DNA of 64,000 bases, taken from contig NZ_OESG01000012.1 of the NCBI RefSeq assembly GCF_900240945.1, forward strand, positions 682,001 to 746,000, read 5' to 3'. This DNA is from Mycobacterium sp. 3519A. Its GTDB lineage: Bacteria; Actinomycetota; Actinomycetes; Mycobacteriales; Mycobacteriaceae. Positions 34,876 through 45,594 of this stretch are shown here, piece by piece. Position 1 is the stretch's first letter. Every line of letters begins with the position of its first letter. The notes beneath the pieces were generated by a model, which was not told the DNA's origin, did not search any database, and saw only the letters and a list, made by a program, of their open reading frames with translations. Position numbers and translations under genes: made by a program.

Positions 34876-34984
34876 GAAGACCTCCGAAGTGAGTTGGTGC
34901 GTTTCTAGACAGCTCGCACTTCACTCGGAGGTCTTCGTCATGTCACCACGCCACGCCGCGTCCCTAACGTCCGTGGTCAGTACA
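33891..34984 (-). mobile_element. Intact IS481-family insertion sequence, 1094 bp
   Basis: The ends are TGTACTGACC (33891-33900) and GGTCAGTACA (34975-34984), a perfect 10-bp terminal inverted repeat with TG..CA tips and weaker similarity further in. It is flanked by 6-bp ACTAGG duplications. The single transposase gene fills nearly the whole element. The insertion lies between the DUF732 gene and ilvE, in the CTAG where their stop codons would have overlapped before insertion. Confidence 0.95.
34874..34938 (-). promoter_or_regulatory. Shine-Dalgarno-sequestering hairpin at the IS right end
   Basis: The arms 34921-34938 and 34874-34892 are near-perfect inverted repeats (18 of 19 positions, one bulge). 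In a transcript entering from outside on the minus strand, the first arm (CCTCC core) pairs with the second arm, which holds the GGAGG site and reaches the transposase GTG start. A transcript starting in the 28-nt loop would lack the first arm and be translated. This resembles the protective hairpins of IS10 and IS50. Confidence 0.7.
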
Positions 34985-34990
34985 ACTAGG
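34985..34990. repeat. Right target-site duplication (ACTAGG)
   Basis: Identical to 33885-33890. On the minus strand its CTAG provides the TAG stop of ilvE (34986-34988). Confidence 0.92.
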
Positions 34991-36092
34991 ACAGCCGGGC
35001 CATCCAGCCGTGCGTGTCGGCGAACGTGCCGCGCTGGATGCCGGTCAACGTGTCGCGCAGGGCCATCGTGATCTCCCCCGGTCCGCCGTCGGCGATGGTG
35101 AACTCGCCGTCACCGTACTTGACCCGGGCGACCGGGGTGATCACCGCCGCGGTGCCGCACGCGAACACCTCGGTGATCTCGCCGGCCGCGACCTTCTTCT
35201 GCCACTCGTCGACGTCGATCTTGCGCTCCTCGACCGCGAATCCGGCGTCAGTTGCCAACTGCAGCAAGGCATCTCGCGTCACGCCCGGGAGGATCGACCC
35301 GCTCAGCTCGGGGGTGACCAGCCGGGCCGTTCCGCCGCTGCCGAACACGAAGAACAGGTTCATCCCGCCCATCTCTTCGACGAAGCGACGCTCGGCGGCA
35401 TCGAGCCACACCACCTGATCGCAGTCGTTCTCGATGGCCTGCGCCTGGGCCAGCAGAGACGCGGCGTAGTTGCCGCCGAATTTGGCCGCGCCGGTGCCAC
35501 CGGGGCAGGCGCGCACGTACTCGGTCGACAGCCAGACGCTGACCGGTTTGATGCCGCCCTTGAAGTAGGCCCCCGCGGGCGAGGCGATCACCATGTAGCG
35601 GTATTCGTTGGCGGGCCGGACCCCGAGACCCGGCTCGGTGGCGAAGACATACGGCCGCAAATACAGCGACTCCTCGCCACCCGCAGGCGGCACCCACGGC
35701 TCGTCGACGGCGATCAGCTGCCGCAGCGACTCGATGAACACCTCTTCGGGCAATTCCGGGATCGCCAGCCGGCGCGCCGACGCGCGTAACCGCCTGGCGT
35801 TGGCCTCCGGCCGGAACGACACGATCGAACCGTCGGCCCAGCGGTAGGCCTTGAGCCCTTCGAAGATCTCCTGCGCGTAATGCAGCACGATCGCCGACGG
35901 ATCCAGTTCGATCGGCCCGTACGGAATCACCCGTGCGTTGTGCCAGCCTTTGCCCTGCACCCAATCGATGGACACCATGTGGTCGGTGTGGAATTGGCCA
36001 AACGGCGGATCGTTCAGGATCGACGCCCGTACCTCGTCGGTCACCGGGTTCGCATTGCGCTCTACGGTGAATTCGAGGGGGCCGTCAGTCAT
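34986..36092 (-). CDS. ilvE: Branched-chain amino acid aminotransferase
   Basis: A fold-type IV PLP enzyme interconverting Leu/Ile/Val and their 2-oxoacids. The 368-residue protein has the PLP lysine K204 in [10 protein letters not shown], the phosphate-binding region and the family motif [17 protein letters not shown] at 36092. It follows gcvT by 22 bp on the same strand. Its TAG stop lies in the right target duplication of the IS481 element. Its protein is complete (ending [10 protein letters not shown]). Confidence 0.96.
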   Translation of the reverse strand: MTDGPLEFTVERNANPVTDEVRASILNDPPFGQFHTDHMVSIDWVQGKGWHNARVIPYGPIELDPSAIVLHYAQEIFEGLKAYRWADGSIVSFRPEANARRLRASARRLAIPELPEEVFIESLRQLIAVDEPWVPPAGGEESLYLRPYVFATEPGLGVRPANEYRYMVIASPAGAYFKGGIKPVSVWLSTEYVRACPGGTGAAKFGGNYAASLLAQAQAIENDCDQVVWLDAAERRFVEEMGGMNLFFVFGSGGTARLVTPELSGSILPGVTRDALLQLATDAGFAVEERKIDVDEWQKKVAAGEITEVFACGTAAVITPVARVKYGDGEFTIADGGPGEITMALRDTLTGIQRGTFADTHGWMARLS

Positions 36093-36114
36093 GCAGCGAT
36101 TGTATATCCGCTAG

Positions 36115-37209
36115 CTAGCGGGTTTTTGCCGCGACGAACGGAGGCTTGACCACTTCGCATTCGACGCTGCGGCCGCGAACGTCCACCGCTACCTGCTGAC
36201 CGTCGGCAACACCCTTGTCGGTATCGATGAGCGCCAGCGCGATGCCCACCTTCAAGCCGGGCGAAAACGTGCCCGACGTCGTCACCCCGATTTGCGTGTC
36301 GCCGTCGAGCACCGCGAGGTCGGGACGCAGCACCCCGCGACCGACCGCGCGCAGGCCGCGCAGCGTCCGCTTCGGGCCTGCCTGCTTCTCGGCGAGCAGC
36401 GCGTCGCGACCCCAGAACGCGTCCTTCTTCCACCCGACCGCCCATCCGCACCCCGCCTGCAGCGGCGAGATCTGCAGCGACAACTCGTGCCCGTGCAGCG
36501 GATAACCCATCTCGGTGCGCAGGGTGTCGCGTGCGCCGAGCCCGGCCAACTCCCCGCCTGCCGCGCCGACCGCGTCGACGAGCGCGTCGAAGACCACCTG
36601 GGAGGTGTCCCACGGCGGCAGCAACTCGTACCCGTGCTCGCCGGTGTAACCGGTCCGGCACACGCGCACCGGCACGCCGTCGAACTCGGCGTCGGCGTAT
36701 CCCATGTAGTCCATGTCGGTCGGCAGCCCCAGCCCGCCGAGCACGTCGGTCGACTTCGGGCCCTGCACCGCCAGCACCGCGTACGAGAAGTGCTCGTCGG
36801 TGACCGTCACGCCCTGTGGTGCACGTTCCTGCAGCGCGGCGACGACGGCAGGCGTGTTGGCGGCGTTGGGCACCAGGAAGATCTCGTCGTCGGAGACGTA
36901 GTAGGCGATCAAGTCGTCGATCACGCCGCCGGATTCGTTGCAGCACAACGTGTATTGCGCTTTACCGGGTCCGATGCGGCGCAGGTCGTTGGTGAGCGCG
37001 GAGTTGACGAACTCGGCTGCGCCGGGCCCGCGCACCAGGGCCTTGCCGAGATGGCTGACGTCGAACAGGCCGACCGTCGTGCGCGTCGCGGTGTGCTCAC
37101 TGACCGTGCCCGCGTACGACACGGGCATCAGCCAGCCCGAGAATTCCGCGAAACTCGCGCCGAGTTGCCGATGCCGTTCCTCGAGGGGGCCGTGCAGAAC
37201 TTCGCTCAC
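36115..37209 (-). CDS. gcvT: Glycine cleavage system T protein (aminomethyltransferase)
   Basis: Transfers the aminomethyl group from lipoyl-GcvH to tetrahydrofolate. The 364-residue protein has GVFDVSHL-like [49 protein letters not shown] and the C-terminal [19 protein letters not shown] barrel. GTG at 37209 ([17 protein letters not shown]) is used; the frame further upstream overlaps the divergent cyclase. It depends on lipoate, so its closeness to lipB/lipA (8 kb away) is thematically consistent. It is upstream of ilvE in the same run. Confidence 0.95.
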   Translation of the reverse strand: MSEVLHGPLEERHRQLGASFAEFSGWLMPVSYAGTVSEHTATRTTVGLFDVSHLGKALVRGPGAAEFVNSALTNDLRRIGPGKAQYTLCCNESGGVIDDLIAYYVSDDEIFLVPNAANTPAVVAALQERAPQGVTVTDEHFSYAVLAVQGPKSTDVLGGLGLPTDMDYMGYADAEFDGVPVRVCRTGYTGEHGYELLPPWDTSQVVFDALVDAVGAAGGELAGLGARDTLRTEMGYPLHGHELSLQISPLQAGCGWAVGWKKDAFWGRDALLAEKQAGPKRTLRGLRAVGRGVLRPDLAVLDGDTQIGVTTSGTFSPGLKVGIALALIDTDKGVADGQQVAVDVRGRSVECEVVKPPFVAAKTR

Positions 37210-37255
37210 GCCGATCCACCCTAGTGGGAGCGTCCGCGCTGGCAGACTCGGGTGC

Positions 37256-38341
37256 GTGGTCGATTTCGACGCGCTGGAGGCTGCCGGTATCGCCAATGCC
37301 CGGCAACGGGTCGGCCTCATCGAGTATCTCGACGGTCTCGGGTTCACGGCCGAGGAGATGGTCGAGGCCGAGCGCCGCGGCCGCCTGTTCGGCCTGGCGG
37401 GTGACGCGCTGCAATGGTCCGGCCGCCCGATTCACACGTTGCACAGCGCCGCGGCGGCGCTCGGTGTGCCCGACGACGAGTTGGCGTTCGCGTGGGAGGC
37501 GCTCGGCCTGACGATGGCCGATCACGACACGCCCGCACTGAGCCAGGCCGACGTCGACGGATTGGCCGCGTGGGCGACGCTGCGCAAGGTCACCGGCGAG
37601 GACGCGGCGCTGAACTTCCTGCGGGTGCTGGGTGCGTCGATGGCCCGCCTCGCCGAGGCCAGCGGATCGATGATCCGGATCGCACAGCCCGACCTGATGA
37701 TGACGCACACCCGCGACGAGCTCACCACCGCGCTGGCCTATCGCTCCGTCGCCGAGCTGGTTCCTGGCCTCACCGCCCTGATGGACTCGGTGTTCCGTCA
37801 TCAGATCACCAGTGCCAGAGCGTATTTCGAAGGTGTCATCAGCGACGCCACCGCGAGCATCACCTGCGGCGTTGGGTTCGCGGACCTGTCCGGGTTCACC
37901 GCGTTGACGCAGCGGCTCACGCCCGCCGAGTTGTCGGATCTGCTCGTCGAGTTCGGCGGAGCGGTCAGCGACGTGGTGCACGCCGACGGCGGGCGCGTGG
38001 TGAAGTTCATCGGCGACGAGGTGATGTGGGTGACGGCGCGGCCGGAGTTGCTGGCCAAGGTCGCCCTGGACCTCGTCGAGTACCCGGCGGCGCGCGAGGC
38101 CGGGTTGCAGGTCCGCGCCGGGCTGGGCTACGGCTCGGTGCTGGCGCTGGGCGGCGACTACTTCGGCACCCCGGTCAACCTGGCGGCCCGCCTGGTGGCC
38201 GCCGCCGCGCCCGGCCAGATCCTGGCGTCCAGCGACGTCCGCGACGAGCTGCCGGATTGGTCAGCAATCCCACAGAATCCGTTGGTGCTCAAGGGCTTCG
38301 ACGAGCCGGTGATGGCCTACGACCTGCACGTCAGCCGCTGA
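37256..38341 (+). CDS. Class III adenylate cyclase with N-terminal regulatory domain (Rv2212 type)
   Basis: A 361-residue soluble protein. Residues 1-190 form an all-helical regulatory domain like that of the pH-sensing/fatty-acid-binding Rv1264 and Rv2212; residues ~200-361 are the cyclase homology domain with metal-binding Asp residues in [15 protein letters not shown] and [10 protein letters not shown], and [12 protein letters not shown] near the transition-state residues. The base-specifying Asp position in the last motif is occupied by T, as in related mycobacterial cyclases with S. GTG at 37256; 46 bp separate it from divergent gcvT. Confidence 0.9.
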   Translation: MVDFDALEAAGIANARQRVGLIEYLDGLGFTAEEMVEAERRGRLFGLAGDALQWSGRPIHTLHSAAAALGVPDDELAFAWEALGLTMADHDTPALSQADVDGLAAWATLRKVTGEDAALNFLRVLGASMARLAEASGSMIRIAQPDLMMTHTRDELTTALAYRSVAELVPGLTALMDSVFRHQITSARAYFEGVISDATASITCGVGFADLSGFTALTQRLTPAELSDLLVEFGGAVSDVVHADGGRVVKFIGDEVMWVTARPELLAKVALDLVEYPAAREAGLQVRAGLGYGSVLALGGDYFGTPVNLAARLVAAAAPGQILASSDVRDELPDWSAIPQNPLVLKGFDEPVMAYDLHVSR

Positions 38342-38359
38342 GGGCTAGGGTATGGGCTC

Positions 38360-39886
38360 GTGAGCCCTGCAACTCCCGGATACCAGACCCCCGCGGTCAC
38401 CGTCGCCTCGTCACTGCCGAAACGCCCGAAAGGCCCGACGGTGCTGATCGTGCCGGTCGTCAGCGGCCAGGATGACGACGCCACCGCGACCGTCGTCGGC
38501 AACCCGATCCTCGACGCCGAGGCCACCGGCGAGATCGACGTGGCGTTGCGGGCGCTCGGCGCGAAGGGCGGCACCGACCAGGTCACCCGGGTGGTCGCGC
38601 CGTCGCTGCCGGTGGACAGCGTGCTCGCGGTCGGACTCGGCAAGGAGCGCGACGACTGGTCCGCCGAGGCGATCCGCCGTGCCGCCGGGGTGGCGGCGCG
38701 TTCGCTCAACGGCACCGAGGCGGTCATCACCACGCTGTCGGATCTGGACCTGAGCGCGACGATCGAAGGCCTGATCCTGGGCGCCTACCGGTTCACCGAT
38801 TTCCGCAGCGCCAAGACCGCGCCGAAGGACGCGGGGCTGCGGGAGATCACGGTGCTGACGGCCGACACGAAGGCCAAGACCAAGGCGGCGGCAGAACGCG
38901 CCACCGACATCGCCGCGGCCGTGGCCACCGCGCGCGATTTCGTCAACACCCCGCCGAGTCACCTGTTTCCGGCCGAATTCGCCGAGCGCGCAAAGGCTTT
39001 GGGTGAGGCCGCGGGCCTCGAGGTGGAGGTGCTCGACGACAAGGCGCTCGCCAAGAACGGCTATGGCGGTGTGATCGGCGTCGGTAAGGGCTCGTCGCGC
39101 CCGCCGCGGTTGGTGCGCCTGTCGCACAAGGGCGGCAAGGGTAAGAAGGCGAAGGCGGTCGCGCTCGTCGGCAAGGGCATCACGTTCGACACCGGCGGCA
39201 TCTCGATCAAGCCGGCAGCCAACATGCACCACATGACGTCGGACATGGGCGGCGCGGCCGCGGTGATCGCCACGGTGGTGCTGGCGGCCAAGCGGGACCT
39301 GCCCATCGACGTGATCGCGACCGTGCCGATGGCCGAGAACATGCCGTCGGCGACAGCGCAGCGGCCAGGCGATGTGCTGACCCAGTACGGCGGCATCACG
39401 GTCGAGGTGCTCAACACCGACGCCGAGGGCCGGTTGATCCTGGCCGACGCGATCGTGCGGGCGTGCGAGGACAACCCCGACTACCTGATCGAGACGTCGA
39501 CGTTGACCGGGGCGCAGACCGTGGCGCTGGGCGCCCGCACGCCGGGGGTGATGGGCAGCGACGAGTTCCGCGACCGCGTCGCCGGACTCTCGCAGGCCAT
39601 CGGCGAGAACGGCTGGGCGATGCCGCTGCCCGAGGAATTGAAGGACGACCTCAAGTCGACGGTGGCCGATCTGGCCAACGTCAGCGGATCACGGTATGCG
39701 GGCATGCTCGTCGCGGGCACCTACCTGCGCGAGTTCGTCGCCGACGGTGTGCAGTGGGCGCACATCGACATCGCGGCCCCGGCGTACAATACCGGCGGGC
39801 CGTGGGGCTACACCGGTAAGGGCGGCACCGGCGTGCCGACGCGCACCATGTTCGCGGTGCTGGAGGACATCGCCGAGAACGGCTGA
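38360..39886 (+). CDS. pepB: Leucyl aminopeptidase (cytosol aminopeptidase family M17)
   Basis: A two-metal aminopeptidase, 508 residues. The C-terminal catalytic domain has [16 protein letters not shown] (catalytic Lys and metal ligands), MTSDMGGAA and the family signature [13 protein letters not shown]. The N-terminal domain and linker are of normal length. GTG at 38360, 18 bp after the cyclase gene on the same strand. It converges with ephD. It corresponds to M. tuberculosis Rv2213. Confidence 0.95.
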   Translation: MSPATPGYQTPAVTVASSLPKRPKGPTVLIVPVVSGQDDDATATVVGNPILDAEATGEIDVALRALGAKGGTDQVTRVVAPSLPVDSVLAVGLGKERDDWSAEAIRRAAGVAARSLNGTEAVITTLSDLDLSATIEGLILGAYRFTDFRSAKTAPKDAGLREITVLTADTKAKTKAAAERATDIAAAVATARDFVNTPPSHLFPAEFAERAKALGEAAGLEVEVLDDKALAKNGYGGVIGVGKGSSRPPRLVRLSHKGGKGKKAKAVALVGKGITFDTGGISIKPAANMHHMTSDMGGAAAVIATVVLAAKRDLPIDVIATVPMAENMPSATAQRPGDVLTQYGGITVEVLNTDAEGRLILADAIVRACEDNPDYLIETSTLTGAQTVALGARTPGVMGSDEFRDRVAGLSQAIGENGWAMPLPEELKDDLKSTVADLANVSGSRYAGMLVAGTYLREFVADGVQWAHIDIAAPAYNTGGPWGYTGKGGTGVPTRTMFAVLEDIAENG

Positions 39887-39919
39887 CTTCGTCCGGCCCA
39901 CTGGCCACGCCCGACTGGG

Positions 39920-41687
39920 CTACATCACGCTGGCGCGCGCCGAACTGCGCATCGCCTGCGGCAGCACGTGGGCGACGCCGTAGACGAAGTAGGCCTCCGG
40001 CGCCACCGGCCGGATCGGCTTGTTCTTCTTCACCGCCGACACGATCGCCTTGGCCACCTTGTCGGGCCCGTATCGGCGTGCGGCGAAAGCCTTTTCGATC
40101 TGCGCGCGTCGCGCGTCGACCTTGTCTCGCTTGGCAGCAGGCACGTCGAAGCGCGTGGTGTGCACGATGTTCGTGTCGATCACGCCCGGGCACACCGTCG
40201 TCAGCCCGACGCCTGCCCTGTCCAGTTCGGCGCGCAGGCAGTCGCCGAACATGAACACAGCGGCCTTGCTGGTGGAGTAGGCGTTCATCGACTGCTGCGG
40301 TGAATAGGCGGCCATCGACGAGATGTTGACGATGTGCCCGCCGGTGCCGCGGTCGACCAGGCGACGGCCAAAAGACCTGCAGCAGTTGACGACTCCACCG
40401 AAGTTGATGGCCAGCACCCGGTCGAACTCCTCGCGCGGAGTGTCGAGGAACATGCCGGCGTGGCCCACCCCGGCGTTGTTGACCACGACATCGGGCACGC
40501 CGTGTTCGGCGCTCACCTTCTCGGCGAATTCCTCAACGGCGTCGGCGTCCGACACGTCGAGGGTGTAGGCATGCGCCACTCCCCCCGCGCGCGGCGATCT
40601 GGGCGGCAGTCTCCTTGACGGTGGCCTCGTCGATGTCACTGATCACCAGTTCGGCGCCCTCGCGGGCGAACGCCAAGGCCGTCGCACGGCCGATTCCGCT
40701 ACCCGCACCGGTCACCGAAACCAGTGTGTCGCCGAAGTATTCGCGTCGACGGCCGACCTCGGCGCGCAGCAGGGCGCGCGACGGGGGCTTGCCGCCCACA
40801 AAGTCAATGAACTCGGCCACCGACGTGGCCAGCACCTGAGGGTGCGACATCGGCGACCAGTGACCCGCCCTGATGTCACGCCGCCACAGTCGCGGCACCC
40901 ACCGGTGGATGTCGTCGTAGATGTAGGGCCGTACGAATTGATCTCTCGTGTTGACGATGATCTGGACCGGTACGTCGACGTAGTGGTCATCGCGGGCCGA
41001 AGTCACGCTTGCAAAGTAGTTCGCGCCGTACACCTTCAGACTGTTGGCGGCATCTGTCTTGTAGTTGGGCGAGTGGTAAATCTGCTCGCGCGGGATTCCG
41101 TCGCGCAAGACAAGCATCCGGCGGACGAACTCAGCGATGAAGCCGCGGACGGCCAGTGGGCCCACCACCGGGATCGAAAAGAAGCCCATGTAGGCGAAGG
41201 AGAAGAACTGGCTCAATGCACGAAGGAACGTTCGTGGACGGTATGGCCGCTTCAGGCTGCCGATGATGAACCGGTTCAGGTGATTCGGGCTGGGTCCGGA
41301 CACCGACGTGTACGATGCGACGTGATCGCTTGCACCCGAACGGGATAGGTATTCCCACATGCCCGCCGAACCCCAGTCGTGTGCCAGCACATGCACCGGC
41401 TGACCCGGCGCCATCGCATCGATCACGGCGGCGAAATCATCGGCGTAACAGCTCAGCTTGTACGACGAAACAGCAGCGGGCACAGAGGATTTCCCGACGC
41501 CGCGGTTGTCGTAGCGGATGACGCGGAAGCGGTCGGCCAGCAGCGGCACCACCCCGTTCCACAGAAAGTGCGAGTCCGGCCAACCGTGCACCAGCACAAC
41601 GGGCGGGCCTTCGGGATTGCCTTCTTCGTAGACGGCGATGCGTACCCCGTCAGTGCTGTCGACGAACCGCTCGATTGTCTGGTCCAT
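39920..41687 (-). pseudogene. ephD: EphD-like epoxide hydrolase/short-chain dehydrogenase fusion, apparent +1 frameshift
   Basis: The M. tuberculosis homologue (Rv2214c, 592 aa) is an alpha/beta hydrolase fused to a short-chain dehydrogenase. Here residues 1-~300 give the hydrolase (VLVHGWPDSHFLWNG; nucleophile D in LAHDWGSAGMW; conserved H near AGHWSPMSHP), then the dehydrogenase begins (VSVTGAGSGIGRATALAFAREG). After IAARGG the frame is lost at a six-G run on the coding strand (40581-40586) and resumes in another frame (VAHAYTLDVSD ... YSTSKAAVFMF, the YxxxK site). Five Gs would restore a 588-residue protein. Either a sequencing error or a genuine split into two ORFs (40533-41687 and 39920-40639). 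Confidence 0.85.
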
Positions 41688-41725
41688 GACACCTCCGCAC
41701 AGTTAGTGGGACCGCTGGTACCGTA

Positions 41726-42079
41726 TCAGGACTCCAATTCCTTGCGGAGCTCCCGCTGGCGCTCGATCCGCCTGCGGGCGTCGTAATCCCGCATCCGCTG
41801 CGGATAGCCCACCTTCTGGACGTCGTAGACCGGGATCCGGAGCCGTTCGCTCAACCGGCGGGCGCCCGCGTCTCCGCCCGCCCGGCGGCGGGTCCACTCC
41901 CCGTCGGCGGCGACCAGGACGACGGTGACGTCGGTGACCGTGGTCCTCGGCTCGACGTACGCCTCGACGCCGGTGTGGGTGGCCACCCAGTTCTGCAGGT
42001 AACGCAAGTCGGCGGCGGGGTCAGTGCCCGCAGCGCCCCGCGCCTGACGACCACGACGAAACCTGTCGAACAGTCCCAC
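41726..42079 (-). CDS. Small conserved actinobacterial protein
   Basis: A 117-residue protein of unknown function: MGLFDRFRRGRQ opening, then a compact domain (RYLQNWVATHTGVEAYVEPRT, VVLVAADGEWTRRR, VYDVQKVGYPQRM) and a basic helical end. The GTG start at 42079 has GAAGGAG about 10 bases upstream. It lies directly upstream of ephD on the same strand (38 bp) and is divergent from dlaT. A homologue at this place is expected in other mycobacteria; no enzyme motif is recognised. Confidence 0.7.
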   Translation of the reverse strand: MGLFDRFRRGRQARGAAGTDPAADLRYLQNWVATHTGVEAYVEPRTTVTDVTVVLVAADGEWTRRRAGGDAGARRLSERLRIPVYDVQKVGYPQRMRDYDARRRIERQRELRKELES

Positions 42080-42218
42080 CTGGAGTCGGCTCCTTCTCTC
42101 TCACCACCATCGATAGTGCCAGAGCATCGAGTCCCCAGGTCCGAGGCGAACAGAGCTGAAAGACGTGACAGGATGGGAACCGACAATCGAGCCGTTACGA
42201 CGAGGAGTCGAAAACACT

Positions 42219-43991
42219 ATGGCCATCTCTGTTCAGATGCCCGCACTCGGTGAGAGCGTCACCGAGGGCACTGTCACCCGCTGGCTGAAGCAAGAGGGCG
42301 ACACGGTCGAACAAGATGAGCCCTTACTCGAGGTGTCCACGGACAAGGTCGACACGGAGATCCCCTCGCCCGCCGCGGGCGTGCTGACCAAGATCATCGC
42401 GCAGGAAGACGACACCGTAGAGGTCGGCGGCGATCTCGCGCTGATCGGCGAGGCAGGCGAATCAGACGGTCAGGCCGAGGCCCCGGCCGCCGAAGCGCAG
42501 GAGCAGGAGAAGCCCGCCGAGGAGCCCGCCGCCCAACCCGAGCCCGCGGCCGAGGAGCAGGAGGCCCCCGAGCCTGAGCCCGAGCCCGCCAAGCCCGCCG
42601 CGCAGTCCTCCGGCGGCGGCGAGGCCACGTCGGTGAAGATGCCCGAACTCGGCGAGTCGGTCACCGAGGGCACCGTGACGCGGTGGCTGAAGAAGGTCGG
42701 CGACTCCGTCGAGGTCGACGAACCGTTGGTCGAGGTGTCCACCGACAAGGTCGACACCGAGATCCCCTCGCCGGTGGCAGGCACGTTGCTGTCCATCACC
42801 GCCGAGGAGGACGACGTCGTGCCCGTCGGCGGTGAGCTGGCCAAGGTCGGCGAGGCGGGCGCGCAGGCCGCCCCCGAACCCAAGCCGGAACCCAAACCCG
42901 AGCCCAAACCGGAACCGAAGCCAGAGCCCAAGCCAGAGCCCAAGGTCGAAGCCAAACCCGAACCCAAACCGGAGCCGAAGCCCGAGCCCAAACCGGAGCC
43001 CAAGCCCGAACCCAAACCCGAAGCCGCGCAGGCACCGTCGGGCGACGGCTCCCCGTACGTCACCCCGCTGGTGCGAAAGCTGGCCGCGGAGAACGACATT
43101 GACCTCGCATCGGTCAAGGGCACCGGTGTCGGCGGTCGGATCCGCAAGCAGGACGTGCTCGCCGCCGCCGAAGCCAAGAAAGCCCCGGCCCCGGAACCCG
43201 CGGCAGCACCGGCCGCCGCCGCACCCGCCAAGCCTGCCGCCGCTGCGCCTGCACCCGCGCTGGCGCACCTGCGGGGAACCACGCAGAAGGCCAGCCGGAT
43301 CCGGCAGATCACCGCGAAGAAGACTCGCGAATCCCTACAGGCCACAGCGCAATTGACGCAGACGCACGAGGTCGACATGACCAAGATCGTGGCGCTGCGG
43401 GCAAAAGCCAAGAGCGACTTCGCCGAACGCGAAGGCGTCAACCTGACGTACCTGCCGTTCATCGCCCGCGCGGTGATCGATGCGCTGAAGATCCACCCGA
43501 ACATCAACGCCAGCTACAACGAGGAAACCAAGGAGATCACCTACTACGACGCCGAGCACCTCGGCTTCGCGGTCGACACCGACCAGGGTCTGCTGTCTCC
43601 GGTGATCCACAACGCCGGCGACCTGTCGCTGGGCGGGTTGGCGCGGGCCATCGCCGACATCGCGGCGCGGGCCCGGTCGGGCAACCTCAAGCCCGACGAA
43701 CTGTCCGGTGGCACGTTCACGATCACCAACATCGGCAGCCAGGGCGCCCTGTTCGACACCCCGATCCTGGTTCCGCCGCAAGCGGCGATGCTGGGCACGG
43801 GCGCGATCGTCAAACGGCCACGGGTGATCTCCGACGAGTACGGCAACGAGTCGATCGGCGTGCGGTCCGTGTGCTACCTGCCGCTGACCTACGACCACCG
43901 CCTGATCGACGGGGCCGACGCCGGACGCTTCCTCACCACGATCAAGCGCCGCCTCGAAGAGGCCGCCTTCGAGGCCGATCTTGGCCTGTAG
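42219..43991 (+). CDS. dlaT: Dihydrolipoamide acyltransferase (E2 of pyruvate dehydrogenase / peroxynitrite reductase)
   Basis: A 590-residue E2 with two lipoyl domains ([10 protein letters not shown] around K43 and again around K177), a long linker of KPEP repeats (residues ~219-268), a peripheral-subunit-binding domain (about 279-315) and the catalytic acyltransferase domain ending [13 protein letters not shown] (catalytic H560, D564). In M. tuberculosis DlaT (Rv2215) serves PDH and, with AhpC/AhpD, an antioxidant pathway. ATG at 42219 has GAGGAG upstream. It heads a run with an epimerase, lipB and lipA, which attach the lipoate it needs. Confidence 0.95.
   Translation: MAISVQMPALGESVTEGTVTRWLKQEGDTVEQDEPLLEVSTDKVDTEIPSPAAGVLTKIIAQEDDTVEVGGDLALIGEAGESDGQAEAPAAEAQEQEKPAEEPAAQPEPAAEEQEAPEPEPEPAKPAAQSSGGGEATSVKMPELGESVTEGTVTRWLKKVGDSVEVDEPLVEVSTDKVDTEIPSPVAGTLLSITAEEDDVVPVGGELAKVGEAGAQAAPEPKPEPKPEPKPEPKPEPKPEPKVEAKPEPKPEPKPEPKPEPKPEPKPEAAQAPSGDGSPYVTPLVRKLAAENDIDLASVKGTGVGGRIRKQDVLAAAEAKKAPAPEPAAAPAAAAPAKPAAAAPAPALAHLRGTTQKASRIRQITAKKTRESLQATAQLTQTHEVDMTKIVALRAKAKSDFAEREGVNLTYLPFIARAVIDALKIHPNINASYNEETKEITYYDAEHLGFAVDTDQGLLSPVIHNAGDLSLGGLARAIADIAARARSGNLKPDELSGGTFTITNIGSQGALFDTPILVPPQAAMLGTGAIVKRPRVISDEYGNESIGVRSVCYLPLTYDHRLIDGADAGRFLTTIKRRLEEAAFEADLGL
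42874..43025 (+). repeat. Pro-Glu-Pro-Lys coding repeat in the dlaT linker
   Basis: About a dozen 12-bp units encode (P-E-P-K)n between the second lipoyl and the E3-binding domain, with one VEAK interruption. Such linkers let lipoyl domains swing. Codon-level repeats of this kind vary in number between strains. The antisense frames translate as Gly/Phe-rich strings and are not genes. Confidence 0.85.
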
Positions 43992-43997
43992 ACAGCC

Positions 43998-44909
43998 GTG
44001 ACCAACGCCGTCATCGCGATCGCGGGGTCCTCGGGACTGATCGGGTCGGCCTTGGTCTACGCATTGCGGGCCACCGACCGCAAGGTGATGCGCATCGTGC
44101 GGCGCGCGCCGTCCAATGCCGACGAGGTGTTCTGGAACCCCGACACGGGTGAGTTCGACCCGGGCACCCTGACCGGGGTCGACGCCGTCGTCAACCTGTG
44201 CGGCGTCAACGTCGGCGAGAAACGGTGGTCGGGCGCGTTCAAACAGAGCCTGCGCGACAGCCGCATCGGGCCGACCGAGGTGCTGTCGACGGCGGTGGTC
44301 GAGGCCGGTGTCCCGACGCTGGTCAATGCCAGCGCCGTCGGCTACTACGGCGACACCAACGGCCGCGTCGTCGACGAAACCGCGCCTGCCGGAACAGGTT
44401 TCATGGCACGGCTGTGCGAGGACTGGGAGGCGGCGACGGCGGTCGCCGAACAGGACGGCACCAGGGTGGTGCTGGCCCGCAGCGGGCTGGTGCTGGCGCC
44501 CGCGGGCGGTCTGCTGGCCCGGGTCAAGCCGCTGTTCGCGGTCGGGCTCGGCGCGCGCCTGGGTGACGGACGTCAGTACATGCCGTGGATCACCGTCGAG
44601 GACGAGGTCCGCGCGCTGCTGTTCGCGATCGACCACGACGAGCTGTCCGGCCCTGTGAACCTGACCGGACCGGCACCCGTGACCAACGCCGAGTTCACCG
44701 CCGCGCTCGGCCGCACCATGAACCGGCCGACGCCGTTGGTGGCGCCCGGCTTCGCGCTGCGCGCAGCGTTCGGCGAGTTCGCCGACGAAGGGCTGCTCGC
44801 AGGGCAGCGGGCCATCCCAACAGTGCTGGAGCGCGCCGGTTTCGAGTTTCGGCACAACACGATCGGTGAGGCGCTGGCGTTCGCGACGGCGAGGAACCGT
44901 GACGCGTAG
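43998..44909 (+). CDS. TIGR01777-type NAD(P)-dependent epimerase (Rv2216 type)
   Basis: An extended-SDR protein of the SDR39U1/YfcH family, 303 residues: [15 protein letters not shown] nucleotide-binding loop, [29 protein letters not shown], and [16 protein letters not shown]. Substrate unknown. GTG at 43998, 6 bp after dlaT; it precedes lipB by 10 bp, so it belongs to the lipoate operon although no role there is known. Confidence 0.88.
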   Translation: MTNAVIAIAGSSGLIGSALVYALRATDRKVMRIVRRAPSNADEVFWNPDTGEFDPGTLTGVDAVVNLCGVNVGEKRWSGAFKQSLRDSRIGPTEVLSTAVVEAGVPTLVNASAVGYYGDTNGRVVDETAPAGTGFMARLCEDWEAATAVAEQDGTRVVLARSGLVLAPAGGLLARVKPLFAVGLGARLGDGRQYMPWITVEDEVRALLFAIDHDELSGPVNLTGPAPVTNAEFTAALGRTMNRPTPLVAPGFALRAAFGEFADEGLLAGQRAIPTVLERAGFEFRHNTIGEALAFATARNRDA

Positions 44910-44919
44910 CGTTGATGCC

Positions 44920-45594
44920 GTGGCGTCATCGATCCGGTCCACGACAACCCCGGTCGACGTGCGGCGGATGGGCACCGTCGACTACCAGACGGCGTGGCAA
45001 CTGCAGCGCGAACTCGCCGACGCCAGGGTGGCAGGGGGTCCCGACGCCCTGCTGCTGCTGGAGCATCCGTTCATCTACACGGCCGGTAAGCGCACGTTGC
45101 CCGACGAACGACCCAGCGCGCCCGACGTTCCTGTCATCGACACCGACCGCGGCGGCAAGATCACCTGGCACGGTCCCGGGCAATTGGTCGGCTACCCGAT
45201 CATCGGCCTGGCCGAACCGCTCGACGTCGTGAATTTCGTTCGGCGCCTTGAGGAATCGATCATCAAGGTGTGCGCGGGGCTGGGCCTGTCCACCGGCCGC
45301 GTCGAAGGCCGCTCCGGGGTGTGGGTGCCTGCCGACGGACGCCGCCCGGCGCGCAAGATCGCGGCGATCGGCATCCGGGTGTCGCGTGCGACCACGTTGC
45401 ACGGGTTCGCACTGAACTGCGACTGCGATTTGTCGGCCTTCGACGCGATCGTGCCCTGCGGCATCTCGGACGCCGGCGTGACGTCGCTGACCACCGAACT
45501 GGGGCGCCGGGTGACCGTCGACGACGTGTTGACCCCGGTGGCCGAGGCCGTGTGTGACGCGCTCGACGGCCGCCTGGTAGTAGCGTTGACGTAG
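44920..45594 (+). CDS. lipB: Lipoyl(octanoyl) transferase
   Basis: Moves octanoate from octanoyl-ACP to E2 and GcvH. The 224-residue protein has [39 protein letters not shown] with catalytic K146, and [13 protein letters not shown] with nucleophile C180. GTG at 44920 ([18 protein letters not shown]) aligns with the M. tuberculosis start; GTG at 44899 has a better GAGGAA site but would overlap the epimerase and add seven residues. It overlaps the lipA start by one base (TAGTG). Confidence 0.95.
   Translation: MASSIRSTTTPVDVRRMGTVDYQTAWQLQRELADARVAGGPDALLLLEHPFIYTAGKRTLPDERPSAPDVPVIDTDRGGKITWHGPGQLVGYPIIGLAEPLDVVNFVRRLEESIIKVCAGLGLSTGRVEGRSGVWVPADGRRPARKIAAIGIRVSRATTLHGFALNCDCDLSAFDAIVPCGISDAGVTSLTTELGRRVTVDDVLTPVAEAVCDALDGRLVVALT

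Noticed and set aside
42874..43025. Regular 12-bp repeats as a CRISPR-like or minisatellite array
   Set aside because: Units are contiguous, lie inside the dlaT frame and encode the interdomain linker; there are no spacers.
42470..43507. Gly/Ser-repeat protein on the minus strand opposite dlaT
   Set aside because: The regular [12 protein letters not shown] string is the reverse reading of the KPEP codon repeat in dlaT, not a PE-PGRS-type gene.
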